The notes beneath the pieces were generated by a model. That model was not told the origin of the DNA, ran no database searches, and saw only the letters and a list, made by a program, of their open reading frames with translations. Of a stretch of 7,535 nt of DNA, positions 6,274 to 7,535 are shown one piece after another. Position 1 is the stretch's first letter; every line of letters starts with the position of its first letter. This stretch comes from Planctomycetota bacterium (lineage in GTDB: Bacteria > Planctomycetota > Planctomycetia > Planctomycetales > Planctomycetaceae): positions 1-7,535 of the forward strand of contig JAEYWB010000896.1 of NCBI GenBank assembly GCA_023429275.1, given 5' to 3'. Both the position numbers and the translations under genes were made by a program.

Positions 6274-7314
6274 ATGAACCGAATCGTCGCCCGTCCGAAT
6301 CAGATCGACCTCGACTCCCCCGGCCGGCGGGACTACTGGCTGGCCCTCGAGCATGACAGCATCTGGGGGGACCATCTCATTCCCCTCACGGTCTGGGTCG
6401 GCCCGAACGCCAAGCCGGGGGAGGGGCTCGTCTCGTTCGGCTCCAATCACGGCAACGAATACGAGGGGCCGGTCGTCCTCAAGCATCTCCTGCGTGAGAT
6501 CAAGACGGAGGATGTCCTCGGCCGGATCATCTTCATCCCCGTGCTCAATCCGTCTGCCTTCCGGGCGGGGACGCGTGAAAGCACTCCGGACGACCGGGTG
6601 AACCTCAACCGGGCATTCGTCGAAGGGGCGGGTGTCCAGCCGGCGCTGTCGGGAATCACGCACCGGATCGCGGCGTTCGTCCGGCAATACATCTGGCCGC
6701 GGGTCCATGTCGTGATCGACCTGCACTCGGGGGGGAACGTCGCCCGGTTCTCGATCTGTGCCAACTATCACCCTGTCGACGACCCGGTCCTCGCGAAGAA
6801 GATCGAGGAGACCGCCCGCTGGTTCGGCACCCCGTCGCTCATGGTCTACCAGAACGTGACGCCCGGTCTCCTTCCAAGCGAGGCGGAGCGGCTCGGCAAG
6901 ATCACCGTCGGTACCGAGCTCGGCTGGGGAAGCGCCGTGAACGCCGAGGGGGTGAAGTACGGCCGCCACGGCGTGCTCGCCGCGCTGATCCACAACGGCC
7001 TCCTCAAGGGGTCGATCGAGAAGATCGCCTACCACGCCGAGGGGAACCAGCGAAAGCTCGAGATGGTCGACCGGGACTGCTTCACGGTCGCTCCGTTCGA
7101 CGGCCACTACGAATGCGTCCTCGAATGCGGCACGCGCGTCCGCAAGGGGGACATCGTCGGCTACCTCCACGACTTCGACCACATCGACATGGACCCCTGG
7201 CCGGCCCGGGCCGGAGTCGACGGCGTCGTCCTCGCCCAGGCGTGGTGCGCCCCGATCCCGCGCGGACAGCACTGCGTCGTCGTAGGACGCGAAATCGAGG
7301 TGAGGGGGAGGTGA
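6274..7314 (+). CDS. Zn-dependent deacylase, succinylglutamate desuccinylase/aspartoacylase family (DoeB-like)
   Basis: A 346-residue cytoplasmic enzyme (no signal peptide) of the M14-like AstE/AspA family. Family members remove an acyl group from the alpha-amine of an amino acid. Zinc ligands are H59 and E62 (NHGNEYEGP) and H151 (DLHSGG). NLNRAF at 110-115 supplies the usual substrate-binding Asn/Arg, and E215 in GTELGWG is the likely catalytic glutamate. The C-terminal 90 residues form the beta-rich domain typical of the family. The HGNEYEGP form resembles DoeB (N-alpha-acetyl-L-2,4-diaminobutyrate deacetylase) more than AstE, but no ectoine genes are visible in the window, so the substrate is left open. 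ATG at 6274 is chosen; TTG at 6262 in the same frame would add four residues. Neither has a good ribosome binding site. Inverted repeats lie on both sides, and the stop codon (7312-7314) is inside the downstream one. The 188-base gap from DUF1501 leaves it unclear whether the genes share a transcript. Confidence 0.88.
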   Translation: MNRIVARPNQIDLDSPGRRDYWLALEHDSIWGDHLIPLTVWVGPNAKPGEGLVSFGSNHGNEYEGPVVLKHLLREIKTEDVLGRIIFIPVLNPSAFRAGTRESTPDDRVNLNRAFVEGAGVQPALSGITHRIAAFVRQYIWPRVHVVIDLHSGGNVARFSICANYHPVDDPVLAKKIEETARWFGTPSLMVYQNVTPGLLPSEAERLGKITVGTELGWGSAVNAEGVKYGRHGVLAALIHNGLLKGSIEKIAYHAEGNQRKLEMVDRDCFTVAPFDGHYECVLECGTRVRKGDIVGYLHDFDHIDMDPWPARAGVDGVVLAQAWCAPIPRGQHCVVVGREIEVRGR

Positions 7315-7442
7315 GTGGTTAGAGGTTAGAGAGAAGACGTGACACACCGCGACGTTTCCTCCTGCCGTCTCGATCCACCAACGACCATCCGCCCCACGCC
7401 GTACCCTCCTGTATTCCTCTCTAACCTCTAACCACTCACCTC
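7308..7442. repeat. Perfect 26-bp inverted repeat around an 83-base loop
   Basis: Arms at 7308-7333 and 7417-7442 are exact reverse complements. The left arm has the internal pattern GTGAGTGGTTAGAGGTTAGA, a direct repeat of GGTTAGA. A further CTCTAACC unit spans the outer edge of the right arm (7440-7447). The loop is 7334-7416 and contains a small AGACG/CGTCT pairing (7335-7339 with 7366-7370). The left arm overlaps the deacylase stop codon, and the right arm ends 19 bases before the next gene's GTG. Possible roles: RNA stem protecting the upstream message, partial terminator, or a non-autonomous palindromic element that landed at the gene's end. There is no T-run, so it is not a classical terminator. 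Confidence 0.85.
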
Positions 7443-7461
7443 TAACCCCTCTCACGCCATC

Positions 7462-7535
7462 GTGAAAATCACCCAAATCACTTGCCAGATCCTTCGCATC
7501 AAGAACGTTGAGGCGAAGACCGCGAGCAGCCAGGA
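7462..7535 (+). CDS. Start of probable mandelate racemase/muconate lactonizing (enolase superfamily) enzyme, partial
   Basis: An open frame begins at GTG 7462 and runs off the window end with 24 full codons: MKITQITCQILRIKNVEAKT, then ASSQ. A MKIT-type first beta strand followed by a short loop is typical of the N-terminal capping domain of mandelate racemase/muconate lactonizing-family sugar-acid dehydratases and cycloisomerases. The catalytic barrel is outside the window, so the call rests on this start only. No Shine-Dalgarno is present; the preceding bases are pyrimidine-rich because the right arm of the inverted repeat abuts them. If correct, it would sit with the upstream deacylase in a cytoplasmic catabolic pathway. 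Confidence 0.5.
   Translation, partial: MKITQITCQILRIKNVEAKTASSQ

Noticed and set aside
6274..7314. Naming the deacylase as doeB in an ectoine pathway
   Set aside because: No ectoine or diaminobutyrate genes are in the window, and motif resemblance alone does not fix the substrate in this family.
6112..7476. 454-codon minus-strand frame opposite the deacylase
   Set aside because: It is a shadow frame that also translates both inverted repeats. The plus-strand zinc-site motifs decide the real gene.

Overview
The window is high-GC bacterial DNA, very probably from a planctomycete (phylum Planctomycetota). The strongest evidence is an adjacent gene pair. The first gene encodes a large exported protein with a planctomycete-type cytochrome c domain followed by DUF1549 and DUF1553. 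The second encodes a Tat-exported DUF1501 protein. Such pairs occur in many copies in Planctomycetota and Verrucomicrobiota and are rare elsewhere. Weak or absent Shine-Dalgarno sequences fit the same assignment. I cannot name the genus.

Layout. Bases 1-317 hold no gene I can support, only small hairpins. On the minus strand at 318-968 is an FCD-type GntR transcription regulator. The 301-base divergent region (969-1269) carries the most interesting DNA: four palindromic TTGTnnACAA-like sites at 1114-1200, arranged as two pairs. Each pair lies on the -35 and -10 of a sigma70-like promoter pointing at the plus-strand genes, and the whole unit is an imperfect tandem duplication. On the plus strand follow the cytochrome c/DUF1549/DUF1553 gene (1270-4671), the DUF1501 gene (4685-6085, 13 bases downstream), a zinc-dependent deacylase of the succinylglutamate desuccinylase/aspartoacylase family (6274-7314), and the first 74 bases of a gene that looks like an enolase-superfamily (mandelate racemase/muconate lactonizing) enzyme (7462 to the window end).

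Two unrelated long inverted repeats sit in the last two intergenic gaps and flank the deacylase gene. One (6115-6205) has 25-base arms with two mismatches. The other (7308-7442) has perfect 26-base arms, starts inside the deacylase coding end and stops 19 bases before the next start codon.

Working picture (inference): a small-molecule-responsive GntR repressor controls itself and a divergent export/catabolic cluster. The cytochrome c/DUF1549/DUF1553 and DUF1501 proteins act outside the cytoplasmic membrane. The deacylase and the enolase-superfamily enzyme act in the cytoplasm on an acylated amino acid or an acid sugar. No substrate can be named from the sequence. All real genes here have long mirror-frame ORFs typical of GC-rich DNA, and none of those is annotated.
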